Positions 50,501 to 60,870 of a DNA stretch of 64,000 bases are shown piece by piece. The position numbers and the translations under genes were made by a program. The stretch covers positions 1-64,000 of the forward strand of contig JAMXBD010004227.1 of assembly GCA_024138025.1 (NCBI GenBank). Direction: 5' to 3'. The notes under the pieces were generated by a model. It was not told the origin of the DNA, made no database searches, and saw nothing but the letters and a program-made list of their open reading frames with translations. This DNA comes from Combretum micranthum (taxonomy: Eukaryota > Streptophyta > Magnoliopsida > Myrtales > Combretaceae). Positions within the stretch are counted from its first letter, which is position 1. Every line of letters starts with the position of its first letter.

Positions 50501-52834
50501 AAACAAAATTTTACTTTTTGCTGTCAGATTTTCATGAAAGTTGCAGATTGATCCTATGTATTTCACCATCTTAGAGACCTTGTTTAGTAAAAACAACAAC
50601 ATCAATGGATTGTGATAGAACAATTTGATGGAAATGACTATTTATTCATCAAAAATGGGTTAGAAATGAGTTAGATATCACAAAAACAAGTTTTAGCTAA
50701 GTTGACATATCTTTATCCAAAAATTTCAGACATGTTTAATAAAATTTAAACATCTCCCGTATTTCTTTTCCTAAAATCAACACCACAACTGGAAAGTACT
50801 CAAAGAGTACTATGAAATTGACTATTTACTCTTCAAAATTAGATTAAAAATGAGTGAGAAATCGCGAAATCAAAAACTTACTAAGAGCTGTCATAATCCT
50901 ACACACACAAGCACTCAGTGAGCTCTGAAGAATGCACTCCATAGGAGCTCTATGGACACTCCATGAGCGCTCTATATGTGCTCGCTGAGCGCTTCGTATG
51001 TGCTCGCTGAGCGCTCCATGACTGCCCATAGCTGCTCCATGCGCCTATCCTAGCTCTTGAGCACTTAGTTTGTACTCTTTTTCTTAACATATTTGATCAT
51101 ACATACCTATTATATATATGTAAATATATATCCTTATGAAAAGTATATGTATAAAACTAGATTTATTTTATTTCTTTTTCTATTTTATCTATTCTTCATG
51201 ACACCATACATGTTATGATCTCAAAAATAAAATTTAAGTAGGATAAACATATGAATATATATAATAATTAAATAATAGAAATTTTAATTTACAAAAGACA
51301 AATAAGGTTGACAACCGAAGAAGTGATAAATAAAAATCTACTACCAAAGGCTGTAGAACTTAATTAAAGGACAAGGAAAACACAATAGATAAAAATATAG
51401 ATAACAATTAAGATGAAGACAAGCAAAATGAAAATAAATATTAAATAATAAATATATGTTATCATAGGATCATTACCTTAAAAGACCAATGCATGTAATA
51501 GAAATTAAATCAAATATCAATATAGGACACTTAAACACTTATAGGAATTTAATTTTATAATGTTTTATTGATGAATATTTCTATTCATCTCAATAGGTGA
51601 TCTTGATACTGTTGAGGACTTTCTAGTTGATTACTACGATTAGACAGCAGGTGAGTAATTTTGACCTTATCGCATTATTTGTGCTTAGAGTATAGCTGCA
51701 TTTGTAATAATATATTAAACTGATATGCATGCAGGTTTGGGTATACCACATGATACTTGGTGTATGTTGGTTGCCAAAATATCATAATATAAGAGATAAT
51801 TCTATTGTATGATAATTATTGTATGAAGCATGTTGATGTTTGTTTGTGAATTGTATGATCACCTTAAATCCGACTAAAAACTATTGGTACCGTAAATGAA
51901 AATGGACATGTATTGCATAATTTGCATATATTGCATTATAAGAGTAATGACCCCGCTACGTATTAGCATTTTGCTTCTCTGGTAATGCTTGGTATCTCTA
52001 GGCAGAAAGCTATAAGTTCTACGCAAGATTACTTTTGCTCTATTCGGTTTCATGGGAACTAAACTAGCACTGAAGGAACACCGCTTGTGGTATCGACATG
52101 AAAGGGTTAATACGTAGTGGAGTTTTTTTGTTCCAAGGATAAGAGTGAAAATTTTGAAAATTAAATTATGAGAGTGTATGGTACCCATTTTTCCTTGATT
52201 ATCTGATTCTCCTAAGTATGGTATATCACTCATCATGGTTTCCTTCCAACTCCAAAGAGAGACGGCATAAATCTATATCCTATTTGGATTCTGGATTATC
52301 CAAGCTTGCATTTGTACATATGGTTGATTGTTGCATTGCATACGCTTGCTAATTAAACTTGTTTGTTATTGCTTCGTGGTCTAGTTAGGTTATCTCACCG
52401 AATCCGTGGTTTTGCTTACTCTTTAATAGTTTTTGTGTAAGAATAATTGTAGCAAGGATTGTGCTAGGAATGTGTGAAAAGTTCTCATTAGACTTTATTG
52501 AAATTAGAGATGTAGATTATAATGAACTTAGAATGCAAATTAGATAAATTGTATAAACGATTGAGATTTTATATTTTATAGATCGAGAGCCAATTTTTAT
52601 TATTTAGTAGGGAATACCGATTCTCTATGATCTTAGCAAACTAAGGACAATCGGATTCCTTAAATGAGTTTACATAAAGATTTTATATATGAATATGATT
52701 AAATTTCTTAAAGTAAATAAATAAGATAAAGTCTTGTAATTTCTGACTTGCAAGACGGTTATCATATAATGGGTATACAGTGGTATGATAGCTATAGGAC
52801 AATCCTACTAGGCTCCTATTTTGAGGTGTGATAG
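47507..52834 (+). repeat. Right arm of giant inverted repeat (sense LTR-like)
   Basis: Starts TGTAAAGAAC at the centre and ends GGTGTGATA. In sense order it has a splice-donor-like AGGTAAGAG at about 49,969 and the tandem repeat of about 183 bp at 50,400-50,890. A GCTCGCTGAGCGCT-rich patch follows at 50,915-51,060, and then AATAGGTGATCTTG at about 51,593. The order and motifs resemble the long LTRs at 7,808 and 17,414. The frames 47,443-53,086 listed on either strand are short and interrupted in the other arm. Confidence 0.7.
50400..50890 (+). repeat. Tandem repeat of about 183 bp, right-arm set
   Basis: Three copies are marked by TATGAAATCGACT (50,445), GATGGAAATGACT (50,627) and TATGAAATTGACT (50,812). 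Each is followed by a GTTAGAAATGAG-type and a CACAAAAACAAG-type segment. Confidence 0.75.
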
Positions 52835-52882
52835 ATTCTATATTATATTTTTTATACTTATTATAATCAGGTTATGTAAAAT
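52835..52882 (-). repeat. Inverted copy of central spacer
   Basis: Opposite-strand match to 47,459-47,506. The first 16 bases (ATTCTATATTATATTT) and the last ten (GTTATGTAAA) are identical. It sits between the right arm and the resumed block X. Confidence 0.8.
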
Positions 52883-52889
52883 TAGAGAA

Positions 52890-54480
52890 ATCACATCTAC
52901 ATAATAGAATTTTGTAAATACAAGATTTTTACCATGTTTTGTACGTATTCTATTGATTTTTTTCTCTACCATGACATATTGATAACTTGTGATGTTTGCC
53001 ATAATAATGGATGTATTCAATTGATGATCTTTTTTTAATAATATTGACAAGAAAATCTTGATTTGACTAAAATTTGAAATTGACATATGACGTCAATTTC
53101 GATTCTTGAATTTATTTAATTACATGTACACATATGTTCATAATTTAATAATTTTGACCTTGGAAATGAATATAAGTATATGAGATTGTCTTGATGAAAT
53201 GAGAATATATTGATATCCTAATAGAAATCCTAATATTGATATGCAAATTGAACTGACGTGCCTGATATGATATGTTATCATGTGTGACTTCATTGTTCGA
53301 AATTCTTTTTCTTTTTATTTTCATGAAATAATAAAATCTAAATTACTAGATCTTAGGATCCATATCACTCAAAAGGCTAATTTCATCAAAAAATAAAAAA
53401 TAAAATTTAATAAACTTAAAGTGGAAACAGTTCAAAATTCTAAAATTAACAACCAAACTAAATTTTTCTTAAAAGAACTACGTAACATGTAATAATAGCG
53501 GCATGTAGGCACCTAATGGGTAACTCTAAAAAAAAAAAAAATATTTTTGTAAACTTAATGTAGATGTTGTTCCTTAATTTATTGCATGAAAATCTTAAAG
53601 TGCCTTTTTTGTAAGATATGATATACTTGACTTATCTTGTAAATCTTAATAAAATTGGAAAGTATACTAAGGTAATCTTGTAAATCATGATAAAATAGGA
53701 AAACAAACATTTTGTAAATATGCTGAAAATATTACGAAGAAATATAATTTAGGATGTTTAAGAGAACAACATAAAATTGGAATGTTAAATGTGGTAACTA
53801 TTTAGGTTTTAATAGAATAGCCCTTGGATTCATGAACTTTTGGTAGTTGTTTAAAAAAAAAACAATTTTTTTCGCAGATCACAAAATTAGGATCAACCTA
53901 TCCATTTATCTTTTTTTTTTTTTTCTGGCTTTAATTGGGTGGTGACTAAAAAATTTTTTAAAAGTAGATTGTTTTCTTTAGTCAAGGATTTATATCAAAC
54001 AAGTTTAATTTAAATGGAATTAGAAAAAATTGAACCGCCAATTAAAATTGTTTGTGATACATATGAGCTCAAAAGAATTTCTTGTACGCTGAACGGCAGA
54101 TGCCCTCTTTGGAGAAGATGACATGCATGGGTGCGAATACACGCGCTAATAAGCCGTAAAAAGGAAGAATCTTCTAACATCATGTTCCAAATCCAAAGCT
54201 CATCTCTTGCTAAACCAAATCTCGTCCACTAAACTAAATATTATCTTATTTTTTTTTTTTTGCAATTTAAATATACTTAAATTATAACAACTAGGCCCTA
54301 CACAAATTTGTGCAAATTGAGCCTAAATGGAAATGGGTCGGATGCCTGTTTTAAATTACAAACTCAATCTATGCTTTATAAAATGAATATTAGACCTAAA
54401 GGACCTAATTTTCAAACATTTACTATTATTACAACCTACTTGCCAACCTATGCACATATCCCATGGATTATGTTTTATTA
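52890..54480 (+). repeat. Duplicated block X, copy B, main part
   Basis: Continues block X from ATAATAGAATTTTGTAAAT, matching 30,508-32,430 of copy A along its whole length, including CCCTCTTTGGAGAAGATGACATG near 54,100 and AACTAGGCCCTACACAAATT at 54,289. No conserved coding frame. Confidence 0.8.
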
Positions 54481-54499
54481 TATTAAACCTAGAACTGCA

Positions 54500-55415
54500 T
54501 AATAAATGAATTTCATGGGAATATGGGTGGATTAATTCGTGAGACGACGTGATGAAATAAAAGGGTCAAGGAGATGTTTGAAAAATAATTGAGGAGAAAA
54601 TATAGCTAGAGCGAGAAATTAAAAAGTATTTTAACGATAGTAAAGATAATTGAAAACAATTATAAAGCCTCTAGAGAGGGTTTCTGGAGCTAACATTGAT
54701 GGTATGCTCCAAAGATATAGCGCTGCAAAGAAAGCAGACGTATAGTTAATTATGGCCGCCATAATTGACACATATTCGGTGAGTAAAGGACACCACATGT
54801 ATATACATGCAAGTAGGCGTAGTAAAAAACATGTCACTTTCTCTGTAGACACCATCTTAATTCTTATATTTAAAGACATGCTTACTCAAGAGGAAGAGAA
54901 TTACTACTAGAAAACTGGCTTTAGAGATAGAAGTATTGCGATAAAAATTAGGTAAAATAAGTTATAATTTTAGAAATAAAATCTGTGATCATGATTTTTC
55001 CGATAAAGATTTACACTTAGAGACATAATTTTTGTTTTTAAAGCTCATATTTATTATAGTGAATTAGTTAGCTTACATGTTTCCACTCGATATATTGACA
55101 TCCCTTTCATAATTAATAAGATAAGGGAATAAAAAAAATATAATTTTCGATTGTGATACGATTTCATATCGCAAAAAGATTGTGTTTTGGGTTATGACAC
55201 TTGAAGGTAAAATTTTAACGCTAAAATTATATTTTAAAGATATGGTTTCTAAAAAATCTAGTTAATACTGTGTTTTGAGTATATAATTTTAAGTGCTGTA
55301 TTTTTTGAATGAATTCTTATTTTGGGATTTTTTTCCTATTTCCCTTCAATTTTATGTTGTATAAAGCATAAAAGAAATATCTGGTGTGGACATTTACTTT
55401 ATTTTTTTTTTCTTA
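54500..55415 (+). repeat. Duplicated block Y, copy B
   Basis: Matches 39,510-40,440. The gag-like peptide NEFHGNMGGLIRE near 54,510 is followed by stops, and the 82-codon minus-strand frame at 54,631-54,879 is not preserved in copy A. The block is interrupted by a 160-bp CACTA-like MITE at 54,902. It ends at ACATTTACTTTATTTTTT, exactly where copy A joins block X copy B. Confidence 0.75.
54902..55061. mobile_element. CACTA-like MITE, 160 bp
   Basis: The ends are TACTACTAGAAAACTGG and TTTATTATAGTG, matching the CACTACTAGAAAA / TTTCT.ATAGTG pattern of plant CACTA elements, with the first base changed. It is flanked by a 3-bp duplication, AAT (54,899-54,901 and 55,062-55,064). The paralogous site at about 39,971 reads GAGAATTAATTAG without the insertion, a clean empty site. 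There is no coding frame. Confidence 0.8.
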
Positions 55416-55719
55416 AGGTATGTAACAGTAAGTATTTGGTTTATAAAATTACATATAAGACAAAAATAAAGATAAAAAAAAATCGTCCAAAGTAAAATCC
55501 ATAAGATTCTAACCATGAAAAAAGATTTATTGCATCCACATACAATATGTATGTAGGTAATAGATAAATACTAATACAATTTTTATATATCATAATAGAA
55601 TGAAAAAAACTTTGAAAGTGAATGCAACATATGTTTGCTCAATATATTTTGTACATGACGTGTGTGTGTATATATATACTAAAACTTTATTAATATTTAT
55701 ACATATAGAATATTTTATG
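55416..55719. other. Spacer between blocks Y and Z, copy B
   Basis: A+T-rich DNA with GTGTGTGTATATATATA at 55,662. No gene is seen. Confidence 0.4.
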
Positions 55720-56150
55720 ATGGATATTTTCTATAGTATGCCCGTAGAGTGAGAGGTGGAGCATTATTGTATTTGGCAGTTTATGGGATTTAATTGAACG
55801 AATGAACAAATCGAATATTTTCTGCTCCCACAGGGAACTACCATGGCAAAAGGTTACGACAGAAATCATGGAAGCATCATATGGCCCTTGAAAAAGATAT
55901 CATGGAACCAATATAGTGTTTATTATCGATGCAAAAGAAGAATATTGAATTTTTTTTTTAAAGAAGAATTACGATTTTCAGGTAAAATTACCAGAAAGAG
56001 GATAATTATGAAACCCTACGATAACAGAGAAAAAGATAGCCTGAATTCACTAGAGATATTGTAATTATGAAATTAAACTATGAATATTAGTGTAAGTTCC
56101 AAAAGTTAACGTAATTACAAAGAGACAAGGAAAAAAACCAATAGTATTTT
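55720..56150 (+). repeat. Duplicated block Z, copy 2, with conserved frame
   Basis: Matches 22,520-22,543 followed directly by 23,013-23,470. A frame open from 55,843 to 56,064 (73 codons) contains DRNHGSIIWPLK and SWNQYSVYYR. Copy 1 has the same residues in the same frame (SWNQFSVYYR) before a stop. Downstream the frame becomes Lys/Phe rich and is not shared. I recognise no domain. It may be an exon relic or part of an old element; alignment of the frame without indels over this stretch is the only support for past coding. Confidence 0.5.
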
Positions 56151-56179
56151 TAAAAGAAATTACATAAAATGAATCTAGT

Positions 56180-56495
56180 GCATAAATAATTCCCAAAATA
56201 GGTAAGTTAAATTTATGTTTTGAAGTAACAAGTTTAAATTGTAATGAACTCGTCTCTTCAACAAATGAATTTGCTCAATTTAGTGTAATTACAATAAACT
56301 CGATTCTTGAAAAAATAGGTTCATGTATTAACTTGTCTCTTTAGGAGAGGAGTTTCAGACAATTTCAATAAACTCGTCTCTTCAACATATAAGTTCAATA
56401 CAACCTAAACTTTCTATTGAACTTGTTTAACTTGTCTGTTGAAGAGACGAGTTTAAGTTGCTTGCTTTTGGAATTATTTTTGTCCTTATGGTGTA
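56180..56495. mobile_element. Inverted-repeat element with ACTCGTCTCTTCAAC motifs
   Basis: AACTCGTCTCTTCAAC occurs exactly at 56,247-56,262 and 56,371-56,386, with variants near 56,297 and 56,330. Its exact inverse lies at 56,439-56,454. Outer segments also pair: AATAATTCCCAAAA at 56,188 against AATAATTCCAAAAG read on the minus strand at about 56,488. This is a compact inverted-repeat (MITE-like) structure of unknown family. Confidence 0.55.
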
Positions 56496-57722
56496 GATGA
56501 TCATTTCGGTAATTGGGCTTGGAGCCTAATTTAATGCCAAGAATCGGTCTTTTGGTAGTAGTAGAGTCTAAAGGGCAAGTGTAATGAGAGATATCGTAGG
56601 AAAATTCACAGGCTTAAAATAGGGATCGCTAGACTGATTTATTCGCTCTCGACTTTAGTCAGTTTTTTTGTATGCAAAAAACATACTCCAAAAATATCTT
56701 TTTGGTCTAATTTGAATTTCATTTGACTAAAGTAAGGCTTATATGGATTAAAATAAGCCCTAAGTTCTTTTATATTAAAAATGAGCTATTTCAAAAAGAA
56801 TAATGAGCTTCTTTAATATTATAAAAGCCCTGATGCTCATTTCTAAGCCCAGCCCACTATTAAGAAAAAAAAAAAGGCTTCAATAACAGTCATTGAATCA
56901 TTATGAAATGATCTAATGATGATCAACCACATTTGATTTCATTTGTTCGTATCATTTGTTTGATCAAATGTCATCTAATGGCTTACATCAGTCTTTAACA
57001 TCTAAAATAAGAGGCTCCTCTTCTAATGAGTGGACATTTTGCTTAGTGCTAAGATTGCAAGCAATGTGGAAACTCTACCAAAATGCTTCTAAGAAAGATA
57101 AAAGCCTACAATTAAGGAAGAACGACGTAAAAACGGTAAAATCTGCTTAATTTGATCTTCTATCATAGTCATGTACTTTAGAAACCAAGTTTTTCTGTTC
57201 CTTCTCTCTTACCTCTCTCTACGACATTGGTACATTTTTCATCATCAGAAGACTCCTCTAAAGTTGATCAACATGTCCATTGCTCATGATCGACCAGTTC
57301 CAGTAAACTCATCATACAAATAGTATTTTTGTATTTTTTTAAAATAGTATTATTATTACTTTTCCTTTTCCTTAATTATAAATCAACAAATTTTTGGTTA
57401 AAAAAGTGAAATAATAAAATTTATTTAAAAATTATTGTAATTCAACTATTAATAATAACTATTTACAATCCCTTCATATAGAGATTCACATCTTTTCTAC
57501 CTTTTCTCAATAAACAAAATTTCTAGAGATTTTAGGCTACACCATGAAAAAAAGAGAGTTAATTTTCTTTAGAGTTAGATACATAATTGAATTCTATGTA
57601 TTGGCTAATAAAAGCAAAGAGGAAAAAAAACGTATCACTTAAGATAAAAAAGCCTACAAATTAAAATTTATTCCATTATACACTAGTAAGAAAACTCGAT
57701 ATTAGAAGTGTTAATGGGAGTT
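56496..57722. other. Intergenic DNA, no recognised gene
   Basis: The frame 56,956-57,150 (64 codons) has fairly even composition but no recognised domain and no paralogue in the window. The rest is A+T rich. Confidence 0.4.
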
Positions 57723-57723
57723 G

Positions 57724-58284
57724 TTGTTGGAAAATTCAATAGATTTACACATTCAAATAATTTACGATCTCATATATGAAATTAGGATACAATGAATAAA
57801 ATTAAACAAATGTAGAAACGTACCTAAAACCATAGAAAAAATTAATCCCACAATAGAGTTTGTCTTTCGGTCTAAAATAGTGTCTGCTCTCTTTATTTTT
57901 CTCATTGATGGGGTATGAGAAAAAACATAATGAAATTCTTCACATTACATAGCTTGTGGATCTCAATCTTATTTATATAATTTATTATCTTATTTTCCTA
58001 TAGTCCATCGTAATAAGTGGAATAAAATATATAAGTATTTGCATATTAAGGCCCATCCTCATAAGCCCATAAAGATGAGTTTTAAAAGCCTTACCCACCA
58101 ATAACTAAATAATCACTTCTGTTTAAGGAGCTTATTTCCTTAATTCAATTAGACAGTTTACAATCTATAATTAATTAATATATTAGCATACAAAATTATA
58201 ATGATCTCCTACTTGAGCCACATATTTCACCTTACAATTGTATATTATACAAAATTATAGTATATTGGCCACAAAATTATAATA
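57724..58284 (-). mobile_element. Antisense 3' LTR of second copia element
   Basis: On the plus strand it begins TGTTGG, the inverse of the CCAACA end of copia LTRs, and runs to the polypurine tract at 58,285-58,297 (CCAAGTGGGAGAT on the minus strand). The region 58,200-58,345 holds two copies of a roughly 82-bp segment (ATCTCCTACTTGAG, ATCTCCCACTTGGGG), so the tract itself is duplicated and the exact inner LTR edge is uncertain. Confidence 0.6.
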
Positions 58285-58297
58285 ATCTCCCACTTGG

Positions 58298-60700
58298 GGC
58301 ATACATATCATTTGACAGTTGTATATTGTACAAGTCCATTTTGAGCTCAATCTTTACTTTCTATAATGAGGTTCATCTTTGAAACAATATGGTCCATCAA
58401 TAACACCAATATAGGATCGGAGCAACTTTTATTATCCTTTTGTTGTGACAAGACCCATCAATGGTCACAAATATTAGCACAATAAGCAAAGTAGATCAAT
58501 TATGGATGTATATTATAAAAATTACATGTATTGTGATCCTTCATATGCCTATTTCTAATATGTCCTACTTTACGTCTCATAACATGTTTCTTACTTTATT
58601 CACAACAACAATAGGAATATGTAACTTTATTTTAGAGAAATCAATAAAAAACCATATATGAGTCAATAATAAAACATAATACAATTGATCATCAACCAAC
58701 AATAAATCTCTCACTATATACACATCATGAAAATGTGCAACACCCATTTAAGCGGGATGCTTATGAAATACTTTAGTTGGTAAACACTTCATAAGTGGAT
58801 CCATAACCATGAGATTTACACTGGCATGTTCAATTGTTACTTGAGATGTTTGAACTCTCTCATCAACAACAAGAAACTTTATGTTAAAAAATATGCTTTG
58901 AATTTGACAAGCTCTTGTTGTTCTTGGAATATAGTTTTGCAGCCTTATTATTACAATTAATCCTTAATGGTCTTTTAATACCATATACGATTTTTAAGCC
59001 TATGAAAAATTTTGCAACTTTTCTTGGTTCAATGCTCATAGCAAGCGACAAATTTTGCCTCCATGGTAGAGAAAACTCTAAGTGTTTGTTTAACACTTTT
59101 CCATGATGTAGCTCCACCAACCATTATAAAAATATAACATGAAGTTGACTTTCTGCTATTAAGGCACCTAGCGAAATTGGAGTCAAAATACCCTATGATC
59201 TCTAATGATCAAATCTTTGTTATGTGAGCATATAATCCTTTATTCTTTACAAGAATTGCATCGTGTTTTGATGCCTTCTAATGACCCATCCCATGATTAC
59301 ATAAATATCTGCTAGGCATTTCAACAATATACACAATATCTAAACTATACATACGTAAGCATGGATAAGACTCCTACACCCAATGCATAAGGAATCTACT
59401 CTATTACCTCTTTTTCAATGTCATTCTTAGGATATTGAAGTAAACGAACTTATCACCTTTTTCTATAAGAGTATCTTTTAGTGCACCATCTCTCATGCCG
59501 AATCTGCTAAGCACTTTAATGATATATGATCTTTGTGATGCGCTTATTATACCCCATGAATGGTCATGATGGATCTATGTGCCCAATACAAAAGAGACAT
59601 TACCAAGATCTTTCACGTCACATTATTTAAATGAAATCTCTTGGTCTCATTTAATAAACCTATATCATTACTTGCAACTAGTATGCCATCGACATATAAT
59701 ACCAAAATAATTAATTTAATCTCATTGATCTTGTGATAAACACATTTATCAACAACGTTTTCCTAAAATCAAAAGAGAAATCACCTAATCAAATTGTGAA
59801 TACCATTGATGAAATGCTTGCTTTAATCGATAGATGGATTTCTTTAATTGTAACTAGATGTTTCAATGTTTCAAATTCAAATTTTTTTGGTTGCATCGCA
59901 TATATTGTTTCCTCAACATTGCAGTGTAGTCATGTAGTCTTTACATCCATCTAGTGGAGCTTTAAGTCATGATGAGCGATGGGTGTCATAATAACTCTAA
60001 AAGAGTCTTTTGATGATATTGGAGAGAAAATCTTTTATAATCAATGCCTTCCTTTTGAGTGAAACTCTTGGTAGCAAGACACTCTTTTTATCTTTTGACA
60101 TTACCTTTAAAATCCTACTTGATCTTAAACATTCGTCTACAACCAAATGATTTCACACCTTTAGGTGATTCGATAAGATTCTAAACGTTATTGTCTTTCA
60201 TTAACTTCACCTCTTCCTTCATTGCATGAATCCACTTTTGAGAATTTGCTCTTTGTTTGGCTTAATGAATAGATGATGATTCATCTTCCAGTCCTATATC
60301 AAACTCATGCTCTTGAAGAATATAACATAATCATTTGAAATCGCAAATCTTCTTTCTCTAGTAGATCTACACAATGTCACTTCCACTTAAGGTCGCTGTG
60401 ATTTGCCAATATGGACAAGAGCTTACCCTTCCTCAAAAGTAGGAAGAACCCTAGGAATATTTTGAAAAATCATATTTGCGTCTTCAAAATTAGAAGTGTA
60501 AATATTGACATAGTTTTAATTGCAATTTCAGGAATGTTGACACACCTTTTTTCAAATTCAATATTCCTTACTAGTATGCTCTCACCATGTTCAACATCTT
60601 CAAGAAGTTTAGCATTCCTAGTCTCGAAAAAGGATCTACTTGAATGATCATAGAATTTAAACCCTTTTGATTGTTCTAAGTATCTAATAGAGTTGCTAGT
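58298..60700 (-). pseudogene. Antisense copia pol remnant (3' half)
   Basis: Minus-strand sequence of a decayed Ty1/copia polyprotein. From right to left in the window: the post-integrase segment near 60,660-60,560 (RNAKLLEDVEHGES, VRNIEFEKR); the RT active-site box at 59,685-59,696 reading YVDG instead of YVDD; and the RNase H region at 59,120-58,884 with STMEAKFVACYE and, in another frame, NCNNKAAKLYSKNN. Frameshifts and stops are frequent. The gag, protease and integrase core are absent, so the 5' half is lost beyond about 60,700. Polypurine tract and 3' LTR follow in order. Confidence 0.8.
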
Positions 60701-60870
60701 ATCGGTCTCTCAACGAGAGTACAAAATATTAGGTATCAAGTCCAAAGGGAGAGCTTAACCCAAAAGACTAGCCTATTAGGTGGAAAAACTCTCTAAGCTT
60801 AAGTACAATTTCATAATTTCTCTTGGAACCGATGTGGGATCGTAACATACATACCACGTAGATGTACACA
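60701..60870. repeat. Short dispersed-repeat-like segment
   Basis: It contains CTCTCAACGAGAG (small palindrome), GAGAGCTTAA facing CTCTCTAAGCTTAAG, and ACCGATGTGGGAT. The last motif is one I associate with short plant LTR/TRIM-type repeats. That link is from memory and weak. Confidence 0.35.

Larger units (their letters stand above)
40584..52834. mobile_element. 12.25-kb insertion with giant inverted repeat
   Basis: Left arm 40,584-47,442 and right arm 47,507-52,834 are imperfect inverted copies around a spacer of about 65 bp. The outer ends match in inverted orientation (TGTCACACTTC left; GAGGTGTGATA right), as do the last 500 bp of each arm, the middle at 44,090-44,920 against 50,390-51,210, and the centre at 47,340-47,440 against 47,507-47,620. 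Short stretches compared by eye look roughly 70-85 per cent identical. The left arm has about 1.5 kb more between 41,900 and 44,090. No transposase or gag-pol is present. Block X copy A at 30,505 is uninterrupted, so this is an insertion. The arms resemble long Ty3/gypsy LTRs in head-to-head arrangement. Confidence 0.8.
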
